Of a stretch of DNA of 64,000 nt, positions 37,261 to 49,844 are shown piece after piece; the stretch's first letter is position 1; each line of letters starts with the position of its first letter. The notes beneath the pieces were generated by a model. That model had not been told where the DNA came from. It searched no databases and worked only from the letters and a program-made list of their open reading frames with translations. Position numbers and translations under genes: made by a program. This DNA is from Kryptolebias marmoratus (lineage: Eukaryota > Chordata > Actinopteri > Cyprinodontiformes > Rivulidae): assembly GCF_001649575.2 (NCBI RefSeq), contig NC_051438.1, positions 27,027,129-27,091,128 on the forward strand, in the 5' to 3' direction.

Positions 37261-40200
37261 ATTTCACTAAGCTTTGTCTGCTTTTTTCTCTCTCTCTCTC
37301 TGCCCGTGTCTGCTTCAACTTCTGTCTAATTGGAGCATGAAATTTGTGCACAACAAAAATACTGAGGAAGTTTGATTAAAATCCTTATTTCTTCCAGATG
37401 GTGTTTGTGCTGATAATGCACAAGGCTATCATTTTGTTCCCCTAATTTTAGTTTATCTGAGAAGAAACTGATGTGACATGACAATGACCAAACGAGAAAC
37501 AAGAGCAGAAACTTCTGAGCGGAAATGCTATCCATTTTGTTGAAGCCAAGAATGCGATTTGATCGACACTATCCACTTGCAGCACAGGCCTCCTCCTGCC
37601 CTCTGAAAAGACATTTGCAACTGGTGTCAAGGCCCTATAAATCATCCTGTATCAAAGAGGCCATGTAACGGTTTCTACATTTCAACATATGTGGAATCAG
37701 AACATGTCTGTCATCGATGTGAGCCACTCTCAGGATAAAAAAAAGCCTTTTTGGAGGCTGTTCCCACTGTAATGTGGACCATATGTGCTATTGATTTGGG
37801 AGGTTTTACCTGCCACAGAGGGATACTCCTGAAATGAGGTGAAACAGACACTGTCATACCTCTCCTAATGTAAAGGATTAGGCCTGTAAACTAAAATCAA
37901 CAATATGGATAACTACTGAGATGGAGAGAAGGAACTACACTTTGATTATCCCCATTTTTTTGCAATATTTCAAGGCAGAAAATGCACATCATTTTATTGA
38001 GCCTAAACTGGAGTTATTCCTTTTTAACATTTAACTTTTTTAATATAGTGACCTTTCTGTTTTTACTGTTTTCAAACACTTTTCATTCAAATATTCTCTA
38101 AAGGCACATTGATTTGATTGATTTGCTTCAAATGAGACAAACCTTGCAGACCTATGTCACGATGAGACTATTTATCTTAATATTACAAATAGTTCTTGCT
38201 GTCATCTAAGGTTTTAAGTTCTCAAAGCATCTGATCCTCATCCTGATTTCTCCACTTATCTTTTTCTTGAAAGCCATTTCTTCCTTCTCCTGCTGCTTTG
38301 TATTTTGTCTATCTTGAATTTAATCTGCTTTCTCAGGGACCACCATTATTTTGAAAAGAAAGGAGTTTTCCCATTTCTTGTTTAGTATCTCGATTAGTGT
38401 TCTCCGAGAATGAGGGTAAGTTATCTCACAAATCTAATTATAAATATGTAAAATTTTGTCTCTGCCATTTGACAGAACTTTTTTTCCTGATTTTAAAATT
38501 ACTTCTACAGAATTGCCCTTCACTGCACAGAATAAAGCAGTATTTACTGTCACTTCCCCTATTTCTAATTTAAATAAAGTTGGCTTTCAGTATAAACTGT
38601 TCTACAGAAAACTGTGATAATAAAAACTTCTTTTATGCTAACTTGAAAAAGAAGTTTGAATGAAGTTAAAAAAATAAACTACAGTACAATAATTTATTGC
38701 TTGAAGAAATATATAGTACTATTAGTAGTAGTCATAAAACACTAAAAGTGTGTTGTAGAAAAAAAAAATATGTAATTAAAATAGCATAATAGTACAAATA
38801 TTTTATTTTTTACACCTTACAAGTTGTATTTGTGAAAAAAATTGCAAATTTGTGTGTGTGTGTTTGTGTGTCAGAACATATATTTTATTTATTTAAGAAT
38901 GAGCTGGATTTATTCTAAATTCAGTTTATAATCACTATCATATTTAATAAAGTAATTTCTCTAAATATTAGCCTTGTGTAAAAGTTTAGCATAGCTACAG
39001 TGAATTGTATTGGATATTAGAGTGATCTCAACATCCTAACCAGGAAAAACACATTGTTTTAACATCCTTAAAAACAAACAAAAGAAAAGTTTTTTTCAAC
39101 AATATTTCGGCTTTTAGTACAGACAGTAGTGAGTAAGAAACAACAAATCTCTTCTCTAACAGAAATCTACCTTAGTAGCTGCAATATTTTCCGTTTATAA
39201 ATCTTTTGCCGCGCTGAAGACGGTGGATGTTGTGTACAAAGCTTTACTGTTCTGGGAAGCCTTAACCTCCCGTCCGCCCTTTTCCCTTCATAAACTGAGG
39301 CTGGCTTAACATTCTTGGCTCAGTGTTTTGTGTCACAGAGAGGAGCATGTAATCAGATCATAAAACAGTCCGTAGTCTGTGCTCTTACGACCACAATTAA
39401 CAGTTTCAGATTTACAGTTCTTATATGTCATTTTAAACTGTCAAAACCCTTTCTATCCGGTTCTGCTCTGTCTGAGGGCACATAAATATATTCTTACTGC
39501 TGCAAACCAGAATGCAACCCCTTTTTTTTTTGGTTTTGTTGCAGTAACTTTGTAATTGACTACGTTACAAAGTGCTGTGTGCCAGAAACTTCGGTTTGAA
39601 ATGTGCTCAGTGTTGCTGTGAACAAACAAACAAAAACTCAATAAAGAAGCTTCCGTGTGTTATGGTTTCTATCAAAGAACTGCAGCGATTGAATATCAAG
39701 ATGTGGGGGAAATAATAGGTGTTTCAAAACAATTTAAGCCACACTTACAGCTGCTGTGTTGTCTCGAATTACTTTGTTGCAACCTTTCCAAAATTCAGAA
39801 TTTCCTTCGTCATCATCTTCATCCAGATTTTTCTACAAAAGCAAAGAATAGATTTTTTTTTTAATAATCCATCCTCCTAATAGTTTAATTCTATCATGAC
39901 AAGCCTTAAGGAGTTTGAGGAGATGGGGTCATGAGTGCAAGCAATAGTTTCAATTTCACATATGAGCACTGATACTGAAGCTGGCTAGGTGTATGGATAA
40001 GTGTTGGGGTGTTTTATTTTGAAAGTATCACTTCAAAGGTCATGAAAAGAGATGAGGTTGAACTTTTAGCTGAAGGTGAGAGATCTTTAGCGCCGAGGTC
40101 CCTTTTCCCTATAAAAACGTCAAAACAAAAATGATGGCAAGTATTTGTCTCAATTTCCAGAAAATGCAAATCCTCTGCATTTAGGCTAAGTTAAAGTAAA

Positions 40201-40701
40201 TTTAAATTCATTGTGCCGAATGTTAAACATTTGTTTCCTCTGCCAATCTAATTACATTATTATTTACAACCAAGTGAATGATATGGTTGTGAAGCTAAAA
40301 CCAGTCAAGGATCATCATAGCTGTTGCCCCTATTTTGTATCAGTTAAGAAAATGGAGCCTGTGTCTTCATGGCATGCTGCAAATTCCTGAGATTATTGTA
40401 AATGATAAGGAATCTGCAACTCTCCGAATTCTGAGATCCCATGGATTAAAGGTTCAAGTTCCATTTGACACTGGGAAAGGATGACTCACCGTGCAGCCCA
40501 GAAAGCGATCGGGTGTCTTGTCTTCTCCCAGTTAAGATGAGTGCGGAAGAGAAAACGTCTCACAGGGCAGACTGAGGCTTGACAGTAAATGGCAGTTTTC
40601 CACTCGAGTTAAGAAAACAGGAAAAAAAAGGACAAAAATAAACCCGATGTGTTACATGTGAAGAGCTGCAAGATCTTCTTTAATTACACTTTTACAATTT
40701 T
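37261..40701. other. Long gene-free AT-rich stretch
   Basis: No gene or recognised repeat. Minor TC run at about 37288-37301 and a GT-rich patch at about 38853-38871. Short frames at 37326-37645, 39453-39641 and 39655-39864 carry no domain. Confidence 0.55.
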
Positions 40702-41336
40702 AGGCCCCATCCACAAGAATGGTGTTTTGTGAAAGTTTTTTTTATCATTATTGTTTCAGCTTTGCGTCCACACAGAAACAGCGTTCTAGGAGTTCTATAG
40801 TTTTTTTTAAACTGAGCTCATTAATATGCCAAATAATCTAAGGCAAAACAGGTTTAAATTACTTCATCAAACTGCCAACAAAACAAAAAATCATATGTTG
40901 CAGAAAAACTACAACATATATCAATTATACATTTAAAAAGCGTGGGAAATGGGAATAGTTTTAAATGACCAACACCTGTGTATAAATAATTTACCCTGGG
41001 CCTGAAATTGTTCTTTATTTCTGCAGTGTTTGTTTTACACGACTCCCAGTCAATAATAGTTTAATGTGACACAAAGTCGAACTTCCCCTTTGTCATCTAT
41101 CTATTTGCCATACCCATCTTTTTCTTCTTGTGTTTACTGTTTGGAGTCTTCTTTCCTGTTTGTATTGTATTTTCATGGCAAGGTTACAGTGCCACATACA
41201 GGCCTGGCATAGTTATTACAGTGTCTGGGTCGTTTCCGGGTTTTTATGCAAATAAAATCATTTCTAGAATTTATGTGGTGCTTCCAAGAAAAAGGATTGT
41301 TTTGGAAAGACAGCGATCCTGTGTGAACAGAGCCTT
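40702..41336. mobile_element. hAT-like non-autonomous DNA transposon (MITE)
   Basis: The left end reads AGGCCCCATCCACAAGAATG. The right end, reverse complemented, reads AAGGCTCTGTTCACACAGGA. These are diverged inverted repeats of the AGGCCC-GTCCACAC type common on fish hAT MITEs. The GTCCACACAG motif at 40768 and the right-hand TTTTTATGCAAATAAAATC and GTGGTGCTTCCAAGAAAAA segments fit the interior of such elements. There is no transposase. The 102-codon frame at 41128-41436 is not one. A clean 8-bp target duplication is not visible. Confidence 0.55.
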
Positions 41337-42003
41337 GCATTGCATAAATAAAACAAAAAAGGACACATGCTGTAGACTTTGGTACCGTCAGCGTGATGAC
41401 CCACATCTTCTTCAAGGTTACTGTCCATTTCATTAAAAGACTCTTTCATTGATCCCTGTCCTTGGTTGAAGTCTCCCCTTCGGCCGTGTCTCCATTAACA
41501 AAGTTAACTCTCTTGTACCATGACCTACTCCTACTCCTCTTGACCCGGGCAGACAGCTGTGCTTACCTTAGCATAAAGTGCCACAATAGGTCATCATTAT
41601 CAAATTAATCAAAGCTGTCACAACACAGCACAGTGCTGCGGTCAACTCTGTGTGGCGCTTCAAAAACCACTTAGATCATGTAACACTTGAGCGTGCAGCA
41701 AAGGAGCTGTGCAGACATTATAATGCACACACTCACAGACACACGAGAAAGCCCACACAGATGTACTTAAGAACCAGTGAGGGTCCACGCACACATGGAA
41801 TCACTGAAGTTTATAGATTTTCTCGAAGGGCTAAAGGCCTTTAGTCTGCTTGGTCAGATGGGTAAAATTCAGATAAAAATAGCAGTCAGGTTATTGCAAT
41901 GACTAAAAATTTAATTTATAGTTTTTAAAATATAAATATTTACACATTATCCTCTGCAGGTCTGTTAAATCAAAGTGTCATGATTATTCAAAACATAAAT
42001 TAC
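41337..42003. other. Gene-free stretch
   Basis: Nothing recognised. Confidence 0.5.
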
Positions 42004-42037
42004 AAGATTTAACCCAAACGGCTTTGGGTTAAATCTT
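42004..42037. repeat. Perfect 15-bp hairpin
   Basis: AAGATTTAACCCAAA (42004-42018) and TTTGGGTTAAATCTT (42023-42037) are exact reverse complements around a CGGC loop. No run of U/T follows as a transcription stop would need, and no known element was recognised. Confidence 0.9.
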
Positions 42038-42389
42038 AACTGCCTTCTCAACGCAAGATAATTTTAGTTTAAATTTTTAAGTGTTTCTTCAAGGAATGTC
42101 AAGCCTTTTATTATTCAGTCATCACTGGTTTACATCTGCCCTACTACAAAATCAGACATTAGTAGAGCCAATATGAAAGACTGACACATTGTTCTTTTAT
42201 ATATTGTTTTTAAATGTTGCACATTATCTGCAGAGCCTGTTTTTTATTAGTGTTGACATGTTGCACAAGACCAGGACCGTCACTAACAGCAAGTTGTTTT
42301 TCTTTGTTTGCTAATTTTGTGAGAACAGGTTAGAAATGACTAGGAGATCATTTACACCTGCTTTTTAACAGCTGAAGCCACATTTCATT

Positions 42390-42775
42390 ACATGCACACA
42401 CAAACACACACACATACGCAAGCAGGTGCACGCACACACAGTAAACGTGTGTGACTGTGAGCAGGGAGGAAGTGAGGAAACGAGGGAGATGTGCAACACT
42501 AAATTGCCAGATTGATTAACTTGTCTGTCAGGCGCTTCACTGTGACAATAAAGTCTGTACCTCGGGGAGCTTATTGAGAGATGACATGTCTGAGACCCCC
42601 TGGCTCGCACACACACACACACACACAAATACCAGCCTCCCCCCCACCTCTCTCTTACAGTTTTCATCCTTTCTCATCTGTTATAAAACATCTAACAAAG
42701 TGAGTCTGTGCATGTCCTAAATGTTGCAACCAACTCAGCACTCCCATCACACACACACACGCACACACACACACA
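42390..42775. repeat. Cluster of CA microsatellites
   Basis: CA-rich arrays at about 42391-42440 (interrupted), 42607-42627 and 42748-42775 lie within 400 bp. The intervening DNA is non-repetitive and less AT-rich. Frames on both strands (42365-43053) are artefacts of the arrays. Confidence 0.9.
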
Positions 42776-44429
42776 AACATACACATATGCATGACATAAA
42801 ACCCCTGGGGTCCTCTGGACTCTGCCATCCACACCAAGCTCCATTTTATGAACCAGTTTGCTCCATAATTGAAAAGGGAACTCTGGGGCGTGTTTGGCCA
42901 GTTAATCCATTTAAGATCATTATGTGCATTGTGAATTGGCGTGACCCAGCTGCAGGGTGGATGACACAAAGAGGGTCTCGATCTAAGCCCCCATCCCTCC
43001 TCTGTGGGGGTCAGAGGAGTTAATGAATGATTATTTCTCACTTTGTAACACAACAGGATCCTGATTTAAAGGGCACTCCCCGCACCCCCACCCCCTTTCT
43101 CTCCGAGCATCCTCATAGGTGTAAGTCACTGTGAGAGGTATCAAATTAGACAGACACTGATAGGCTTTGATTTATAATGCTTATTCTAGTGATAAAAATG
43201 CTGTTTTCAAATAAAGTGACTATTTTAAGCCTTGAAAGTCAAATCTTTGTTCTAGTAACAAATGTTTCTTAATAATACATACATATATAAATTTAAATAA
43301 TAATATGTTCTTTGAGGCACTTTGATGCTATATACAGCAGCTTTTTTATATTTTAGAGCAGAGAACTGATTACAAAAGTGTGCCATTGCATGCAATATTG
43401 TGGGCGGTGGAGGATACTAAAAAGTGCGTGGAGCAACATTTTGTGTATCTAAAACTTTTAGTTTACATTTATTTCAGTTTACAGTGATTCTGCTTTTTAT
43501 ACTCAGTTTCTACGTCTTATAAAGTGCTGGCTTATAAATTTTAGTTTACAGTATGCATTAAATTATCAAATAAATCTGGTGTCAGCAGTTGTTTCAGGTT
43601 GATTTTATAATTTTTCTTTTGCAATTTTATTTGTAATAAGTCTTTATCCAGATTATATAGAACATACAGTTGTAGCTCATTCATCAATCAAAACATAATA
43701 AACTTCTGCCTATAAAAATGCAGTACATAAAATGGAAAGTAATAAAGAATAAAAGGAAAAATAAACAACTATCTTTTTCCATTTCAGTGCTACCAACTGT
43801 GCCACTGAGCTTAAAGACATAAAATACTGTAACAGTTGAGAAATTGACCTCAGGCTATTGTTTTTCAGAGGACTTGTTTGAAGCTGAAGGGAACTTCCTG
43901 CCCTGAGTCCTGCACCAACCATTTGTTTATGTCCTCTTGGTAAGTAAATCACTTATCGCATCAAAGAGCCCCACTCCGTCCAGTTCTGTGCAACAATAGG
44001 GGGCCATGCCAATGTAATAACATGACAAGGATACAGAGTAAGAAACTGTCTTCCTTTCCTGGGGTGATGACAATTGTTCTGAAGATTTATGCAAAGTTGG
44101 CACAATGCAGTCAGAGCTTGGTTATGATGGAAAGCAGCTCTTTTTGCCCAAATAAAATAAGCAACTTCTCCTTACTAATCATTTTAAAACTGCTCAGTTA
44201 AAGCAAATATTTATTTTTTAATCTAAATCCAATTACATACACACAAACTGTCTTCTTTTTTACCCATAAGAACTGTTGTTAGTTTTTTGTTTGTATTCAA
44301 ATTAAGTTAAATTACAATGAATAATACAGGTCTAGTTCTTTACAATGAAAAATATAAGTTTTACAGTTTTATTACTATTTATAGCATAGCGCAAACAGTT
44401 TGTTTAGCTGCCAAAAGAAAGCAAGAGAC
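42776..44429. other. Gene-free stretch
   Basis: No gene or firmly recognised repeat. A moderately GC-rich part at 42780-43120 ends in a C-rich run (about 43077-43096). AT-rich beyond 43130. Confidence 0.5.
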
Positions 44430-44810
44430 TAACTGTCCCCTTGAGTAAACAGGCGGCACCAAGTTATGCTGGTGGAATAGCAAACTCATTTTTGCCCATT
44501 TCTCAGCCCAAAACACGTCACGCAAGCCAAACACATCCCTGACGTCAGGAAGGGATTTACTCGCCTGCTGCTAATACGTGTTCACAGTGGCCCGGTCCCT
44601 GGTGTCTTGTAGGTCTAAAAGCCATGCGAACAGGAAACTGCAGAAGTAGACTACCAACTACTGACCCCCTGCACGCCCAAAGCCCCGAACAACTGTAGTG
44701 TGCTGGGACTCAAGGCCAACAATGTGCCCACAGCCCATGTTCACATCCTCTGTGGAAGCGCTGCCTTTCCCCATTCTCTTGCAATATTTCAGGGCGGAAA
44801 AAGGTGTCAG
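44430..44810. promoter_or_regulatory. Candidate conserved non-coding block
   Basis: GC-richer, non-repetitive segment with several CpGs and a CRE-like CTGACGTCAGG at 44539-44549 (the TGACGTCA palindrome is the consensus CREB/ATF site). There is no open frame of note. Regulatory reading is inferred from the motif and composition. Confidence 0.35.
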
Positions 44811-45849
44811 ATATTTGAGATCCGACAAACCATTGTTACAAAGTGTGAAGCTGAGTGAATAAAAACATTGTTAGTTTAATCACTATTAGTTCATATTTAC
44901 TGTTATTGTTAGAGGTATAAAAGGCAAAATAAACAATTTAGTGTGCTTTTAGCTGAACAAAATAAATCATTTGCCAGCAAGAAAGCAAGGCTTTGATGCT
45001 TAACATATGTAATCTTTGCCTTGTACAAGTCACATTCAAAACCAAACTATGTGTCAACTTTTGGATCAAATACTCGAACATTTTTGGGAAACTGTCATTA
45101 AATTTCTGCCTAAGAAGTGAATATTTGTCAAGGCAGCCCTGCTAACAAAGAGTGTAAATGACCAAAGGTTAAAGTGATGTATCTCATATCTGAGGCTAAG
45201 CAAACATTACAAACATTAATCTCATTCTGATGTCTCTGTGTTCATAGACCACACTACTATAGCATTAGTCTGTAATTGTTGTATCTGCATTAGTCTATAT
45301 ACATCTACTTTGCGAGCAAAACTGTCTGTAATTGTTGTATCATAGTATTGACCAAAGAAAGCATTGCAAATAACCTTCTAACCCTCACACCATAAAATGT
45401 CATTAGTGCCAAGTGGTTTCAGAGTAATGAAGAAATTTAAATAAATTCAAATTTTAGGAATTCAGTATTTGCCAATTTAAAAAAACAAGACATGCAAGCA
45501 CTAATATTGCCCTATAAAAGTTTTGTAAAACTTACAAAATTACTGTTTGTGACGTTTTAAATGCACAAACATGCATGTAAGTAAAGAATATCCAGTGGTA
45601 TTACGCCTGACACTGTCATGCAACATGCCTTTGAGTCCCATTTATTTCAACATTTTTTAAAGTTATTTAACTTTTATGTTTAACTGTCAGTGCATAACGT
45701 ACATAAATAATAAAACAATACATGTTTGGAGGCTGTCAGATTGCCTTGAACAGATTTATTTCCTTATTTCTTTATAAATGCATGAAATGCTGCAAATCTT
45801 TGGTATTAACTGTTGCAGAAATACTGTATGTGTTTAAAAGAATGATCTT
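44811..45849. other. Gene-free AT-rich stretch with small duplication
   Basis: No gene. An 18-bp exact duplicate, GTCTGTAATTGTTGTATC, occurs at 45268-45285 and 45324-45341 (period 56 bp). Confidence 0.5.

Positions 45850-45948
<99 letters not shown>
45850..45948. repeat. (GATA)n microsatellite
   Basis: About 25 uninterrupted tetranucleotide units over 99 bp. It is followed directly by TATCCTTTACTTATCC, close to the TACTTTATT-ATCCC junction that often follows GATA arrays in fish. This suggests the array began as the simple tail of a minus-strand LINE. Confidence 0.95.
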
Positions 45949-46106
45949 TCCTTTACTTATCCTATCCTAGCATTTGTTTTGCAATAACAGACAAAAATAT
46001 AAATAATATAAAATAACAAATTGAAAGATGATAAGACAGCTGTGCAAAAAAAGGTTTAAATGTTTGCAAATCTGTATTAAAATGTGCAAAAACTCAGATT
46101 TTATAG

Positions 46107-46140
<34 letters not shown>
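45949..46140 (-). mobile_element. Probable 3' region of a degenerate LINE, ending in the GATA tail
   Basis: Downstream of the GATA array are CTTTACTTATCC, A-rich DNA with AGACAGCTGTGCAAAAAAAG and AATGTGCAAAAACT, and a (TA)n array at 46109-46138. Runs of GTGCAAA beside a GATA-type tail are typical of the 3' untranslated region of some fish LINEs read on the opposite strand. No reverse-transcriptase coding remains, so the family is uncertain. Confidence 0.4.
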
Positions 46141-46479
46141 TTTGAGCATTGCTGATTTGAGATTAACTAAAATGATAATTTTGCTTTAATATGTGTCAAG
46201 AATTCAGTGACTGAATTATCCTGTTTAAATAAAAAAATAATGTTTGTAAAGATGTACTACAATTTGTACAATTTCTGAAAAACAGCACAAGTAATTCCAG
46301 CACAGAAGCTAATTTTATACTCAGCGTTTCAATCTAATTATCTTTTTAGTCACAGCCTCTTTTTGTGTTTACATAGATCACAGAATGCATAAAAGGAGAT
46401 AATTCCTCGCTGAACCTTCTCCATACTAATAGTAACTCTCACAGTGTTATTGCTCTTGCATTAATTTGTTTGGGCAATG
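46141..46479. other. Gene-free AT-rich stretch
   Basis: Nothing recognised. Confidence 0.5.
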
Positions 46480-46820
46480 ACATTATCCTCGATTGCCTTG
46501 TATTTCAGGCCAATTCGCTGGGGCATTCAACCGAATCAACAACCCCCAACCCTCCCTCAACCCGCCTCATGGCAACTAATGAAAAAGACATCAGCAGGCG
46601 TCGAGAAGGTCGCCCATCCCAATTGTTATGACCTCGGTGTGTCTCTGTTCTCCCTCTGACAGATTTTGATGCATCAGGGGTGGCTGGTTTCTTAGCCAGG
46701 GTGTCGATGGGCAGTACAGACCTTTTTTTTCTAGCATCACTTCACTCTTCTCCTGAGGCGACAACCCGCTTTTTTCTCCATGTTACCCCCTCCTGCTCCT
46801 CACCCTCTCCCCACAATATT
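46480..46820. promoter_or_regulatory. Candidate conserved non-coding block
   Basis: Less AT-rich, non-repetitive segment. The frame 46477-46659 has no domain. Assigned by composition only. Confidence 0.2.
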
Positions 46821-47239
46821 GCAGCTCAGTCACAATATTAGAGATAAAAATAGTTCGGAGGATGCAAATATCAAATCTGGCATTGAAATTCAAATAAACA
46901 AATACAGTAGTGATCTGTCTTGCACATTTATCAGGCCAGCTTCAAATAATATTTTGTTCTTCTGATTTTACCATTTTATCTAGGAGAACTTTTTTTGTAA
47001 TAAATTTATCTCTGAAATCTCGTTTTTTTTTTTTTTTTGAACCATACTGCTCTTAACACACCATCTGAGCATGGATGGAGTTACTGCAGACAGCATCTAT
47101 AAATAAACAGACAAGCTTTCACTGGCTTATACTTTAAAGTAAAAATTAAAACTATTAGCAGATTAATATTGCACACCTATAGCATTCCTTGAAGAAAATA
47201 ATATTGCTAACCACCTTTCAAGCCAGTGTTTTCAGACTA
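46821..47239. other. Gene-free AT-rich stretch
   Basis: Nothing recognised except a poly-T run of 16 at 47023-47038. Confidence 0.5.
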
Positions 47240-47660
47240 AAACCATCTTATGTTGAGAAATGATGCAGTTAAAGCTGTTTTGGTCAAACCTGGAAACTAG
47301 CATTATGTGCAATCTCATGTGGTATTGAAGCATCTTGAGAGATTCCAAACTGTTTGTGCTTTGAGTACATGTTGTTAATGGCTCTCGGCTAATACCTTGC
47401 CAAATTTTAGCTTAATATCTGTAAAACTGACTGAGATACAGACATTTTTGTGTAGGCTAAGGTAAATTAGCTGTGGTGGCTTTCATGAATTAGGTTGACT
47501 TCAAAAAGTAATTAGCTGTAGAGGTGCATCCAGTAAATAATTTCTCACAGTTTCATTAAAATCTGTGCAGTGGTTCATGAGATATTTTGCTAATAGTACA
47601 GACAAATGAACAAGGACATATTTACACACACAGACAGGCAAAATCATTATTGCTTAGGTA
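47240..47660 (+). mobile_element. Dispersed repeat family A, copy 5 (most complete)
   Basis: The longest copy and the best reference for the family. In order it has TTTTGGTCAAACCTGGAAAC, GTATTGAAGCATCTTGAGA, TACATGTTGTTAATGGCTCT, AAATTTTAGCTTAATATCTG, TAAAACTGACTGAGATACAG, GGCTAAGGTAAATTAGCTGT, GGTTGACTTCAAAAAGTAAT, TCATTAAAATCTGTGCAGTG and TTCATGAGATATTTTGCTAA, then a CA-rich tract and CATTATTGCTTAG. No coding capacity and no recognised superfamily. Confidence 0.68.
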
Positions 47661-48172
47661 TCTCTTTCAGCAAACAATTCGTAGATTTTTGTTTATTTGG
47701 TGCTTGAAACAAAGTTATTATCCAACACATTTTTTTCAGCAAGCAAGTTCTTATTGATAATATTGTAAATGTGAATATTTACAAGGAGATATTAGACAGA
47801 AAAAATTAAGAACAAGGTAAAATTATTATGAATGCTAATAAAAAAAAAGTCAAAAAGCATATTCACAACACGTTTACTGATTACTGATTAAATTTACTGA
47901 TTATGTTTGCTAATAATCTATCATATTATATATTTGTTGATATCCATCTTTCACACCCTGTACAGTAATAGTCAGGGTACGAAAGCTGTTTAAGGATCAT
48001 GGCTGGAGGATGTAGAGTGAGACAGTGGGAGAGAAACACGAGGGAAAACGAGAGAGGAGAGAGCAGGAGGAAGGAGAGTCTGCTCATCCCAGACTGGGAG
48101 TTCATCCATCATTGGAATCAGTGTGTGCTGTAATTACTGTGTCAAATAGATGGGATGATGCCTGGGAGGAAC
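47661..48172. other. Gene-free AT-rich stretch
   Basis: Nothing recognised. A purine-rich GAGAG segment lies at about 48010-48080. Confidence 0.5.
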
Positions 48173-48194
48173 GTGTGTGTGTGTGTGTGTGTGT
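48173..48194. repeat. (GT)n microsatellite
   Basis: About 11 GT units. Confidence 0.92.
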
Positions 48195-48318
48195 CTGAAT
48201 GCTCTGCATGTGTTTGAGCTAACACCTTAGTTGTGGCGATGTGACTGTGTGTAAGAGTGTGTGTTTCAAGATCTCCCATGGACACCTTATCTTCATAATC
48301 AGCCCCCCACTTACACAC

Positions 48319-48319
<1 letters not shown>

Positions 48320-48354
<35 letters not shown>
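48320..48354. repeat. (AC)n microsatellite
   Basis: About 17 AC units, 126 bp downstream of the complementary GT array at 48173. The two arrays form an inverted pair. The frames 48241-48492 and 48261-48551 are artefacts. Confidence 0.93.
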
Positions 48355-48356
<2 letters not shown>

Positions 48357-49249
48357 GTTCTCCACTGTCATCTGTCATCCATTGTGGGTGTTGTCAACTG
48401 GCACTGTCATGCATTGCCAACATCAGGCCATCAGGAGAAGAAGCTTTCAGCAGCAAAGCCCTTTGAGGATTCAGGAGGATGGAGCTACTTAAGGAATGCA
48501 CAGCATACATTATGGAGAAAGAAGCTAAAACAGAAAAAGGTGTGGATATAGAGGAATGAAATAAAAACACTAGCATTAAAGATATTCCTTGCAAACTGTG
48601 AAATCAAACATGAAAAGGTTACCCTGAACTGTAGCAAATAGTACAGTTTGAAAGATTTTAGCCCAGTATTTTTCCAAAATTGTGAAAAACAGACATGCAC
48701 TCAATGTAAACAAAACACTTTTATCTGCACACTTTACTCAACAAATATGATATGTACCAACGCATCTAAATTGTCAAATTTCTCTTCACCATCGTTGACC
48801 TATTTTCAGTCACTTTAGTTGTTTCTCTAGGTAAAAAAAACACATGATAGCTGACAGACCCACACAATGTTTGCTCAAAAAATTTTAATTTAAGGACAAT
48901 TTAATTAACAACATAAGATAGAAATGTGCAGATTTCGTTTAATTGCGTTATGATTTTATTTTTACTAATCTCCTTGACTTTGCATTGAGTGCCTTTTATA
49001 CTAGTGTTTAATTAATATGAGTAATTAGGCCCATTTAGTTAAAATTAGACAAAGAAAATCTTGTCTCAATTCTACTTATAAGTTCAAAGCTTTTATGCTT
49101 TTTTTTAATCAATTAGCTTTTTTTAATGCTATTAGTTTTTGTATTTTTGTAGCTTATAGTGTACCGTTTTGATTAGGAATTTAAATAAACAGCATGAACT
49201 TTCTTTCAGTTTCAGCCTGAGTTAAGAATTTCTCTAAAAAGAACCTTAA
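48355..49249. other. Gene-free AT-rich stretch
   Basis: Nothing recognised. Confidence 0.5.
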
Positions 49250-49640
49250 ACAGCCAATCACAGATGCTTGATTCTCCAAACTGGTGCGCAGTGGGAAGGG
49301 GAGGGTAGGTGAGATTATGCTGGGTGTACATCTTTCTTGTGCCTCTTTGCTGTCCTCTCGCTTGAGAAATTATTTGAAAAATGGGGGAGCATGTCCATAA
49401 GCCATATGGCTCTGCGAGTGTGGTGACGAGAAGAGCAGTGGAGCACGTAAAGAGGTGGAAATGGCGTTAGCCGCTTGGCTGCTCAAGACTGGCAGTCAAA
49501 GTCCTGGTGAACCATAGAAAGGTGTAAGCAGCGGAGAGGATCATGAGTCAGGTTACTTTATCTAACAGATGACACATCCGCTCCGATGTAGGAACAGATC
49601 TGACCTGTGAAGTGCGCAAACATGTCTATGGCTCTGTCCA
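49250..49640. promoter_or_regulatory. Candidate conserved non-coding block
   Basis: Non-repetitive segment with more GC and CpG than its flanks and no open frame of note. Regulatory reading is inferred from composition. Confidence 0.22.
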
Positions 49641-49844
49641 GGAAGTTAATTTATCAACCAAGAAATATTCAGTTCAAATGAAATTTGCCCCTTTATTGTA
49701 TATAAAGTTGAATTAGCTTATTACTGGTTTGACTTGACTAACCACTTTTAGGTTATGATTCAGTTTAGATAATGAAATCATTGTTTTCCCATTTCAGAAA
49801 GTTTATATAAAAGTGAAAATCATCCTAAATAGGATTTCTCTGTC

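Noticed and set aside
40451..40462. GGTTCAAGTTCC, like a tRNA B box
   Set aside because: No A box at the proper distance and no cloverleaf can be drawn.
43784..43815. On the minus strand, GCTCAGTGG...GTTGGTAGCACTG, like a tRNA-SINE head
   Set aside because: Only about 28 bases match and no SINE body or tail follows.
45850..45948. Regular repeats considered as a CRISPR-like or satellite array
   Set aside because: A simple GATA microsatellite with no unique spacers, in vertebrate-type DNA.
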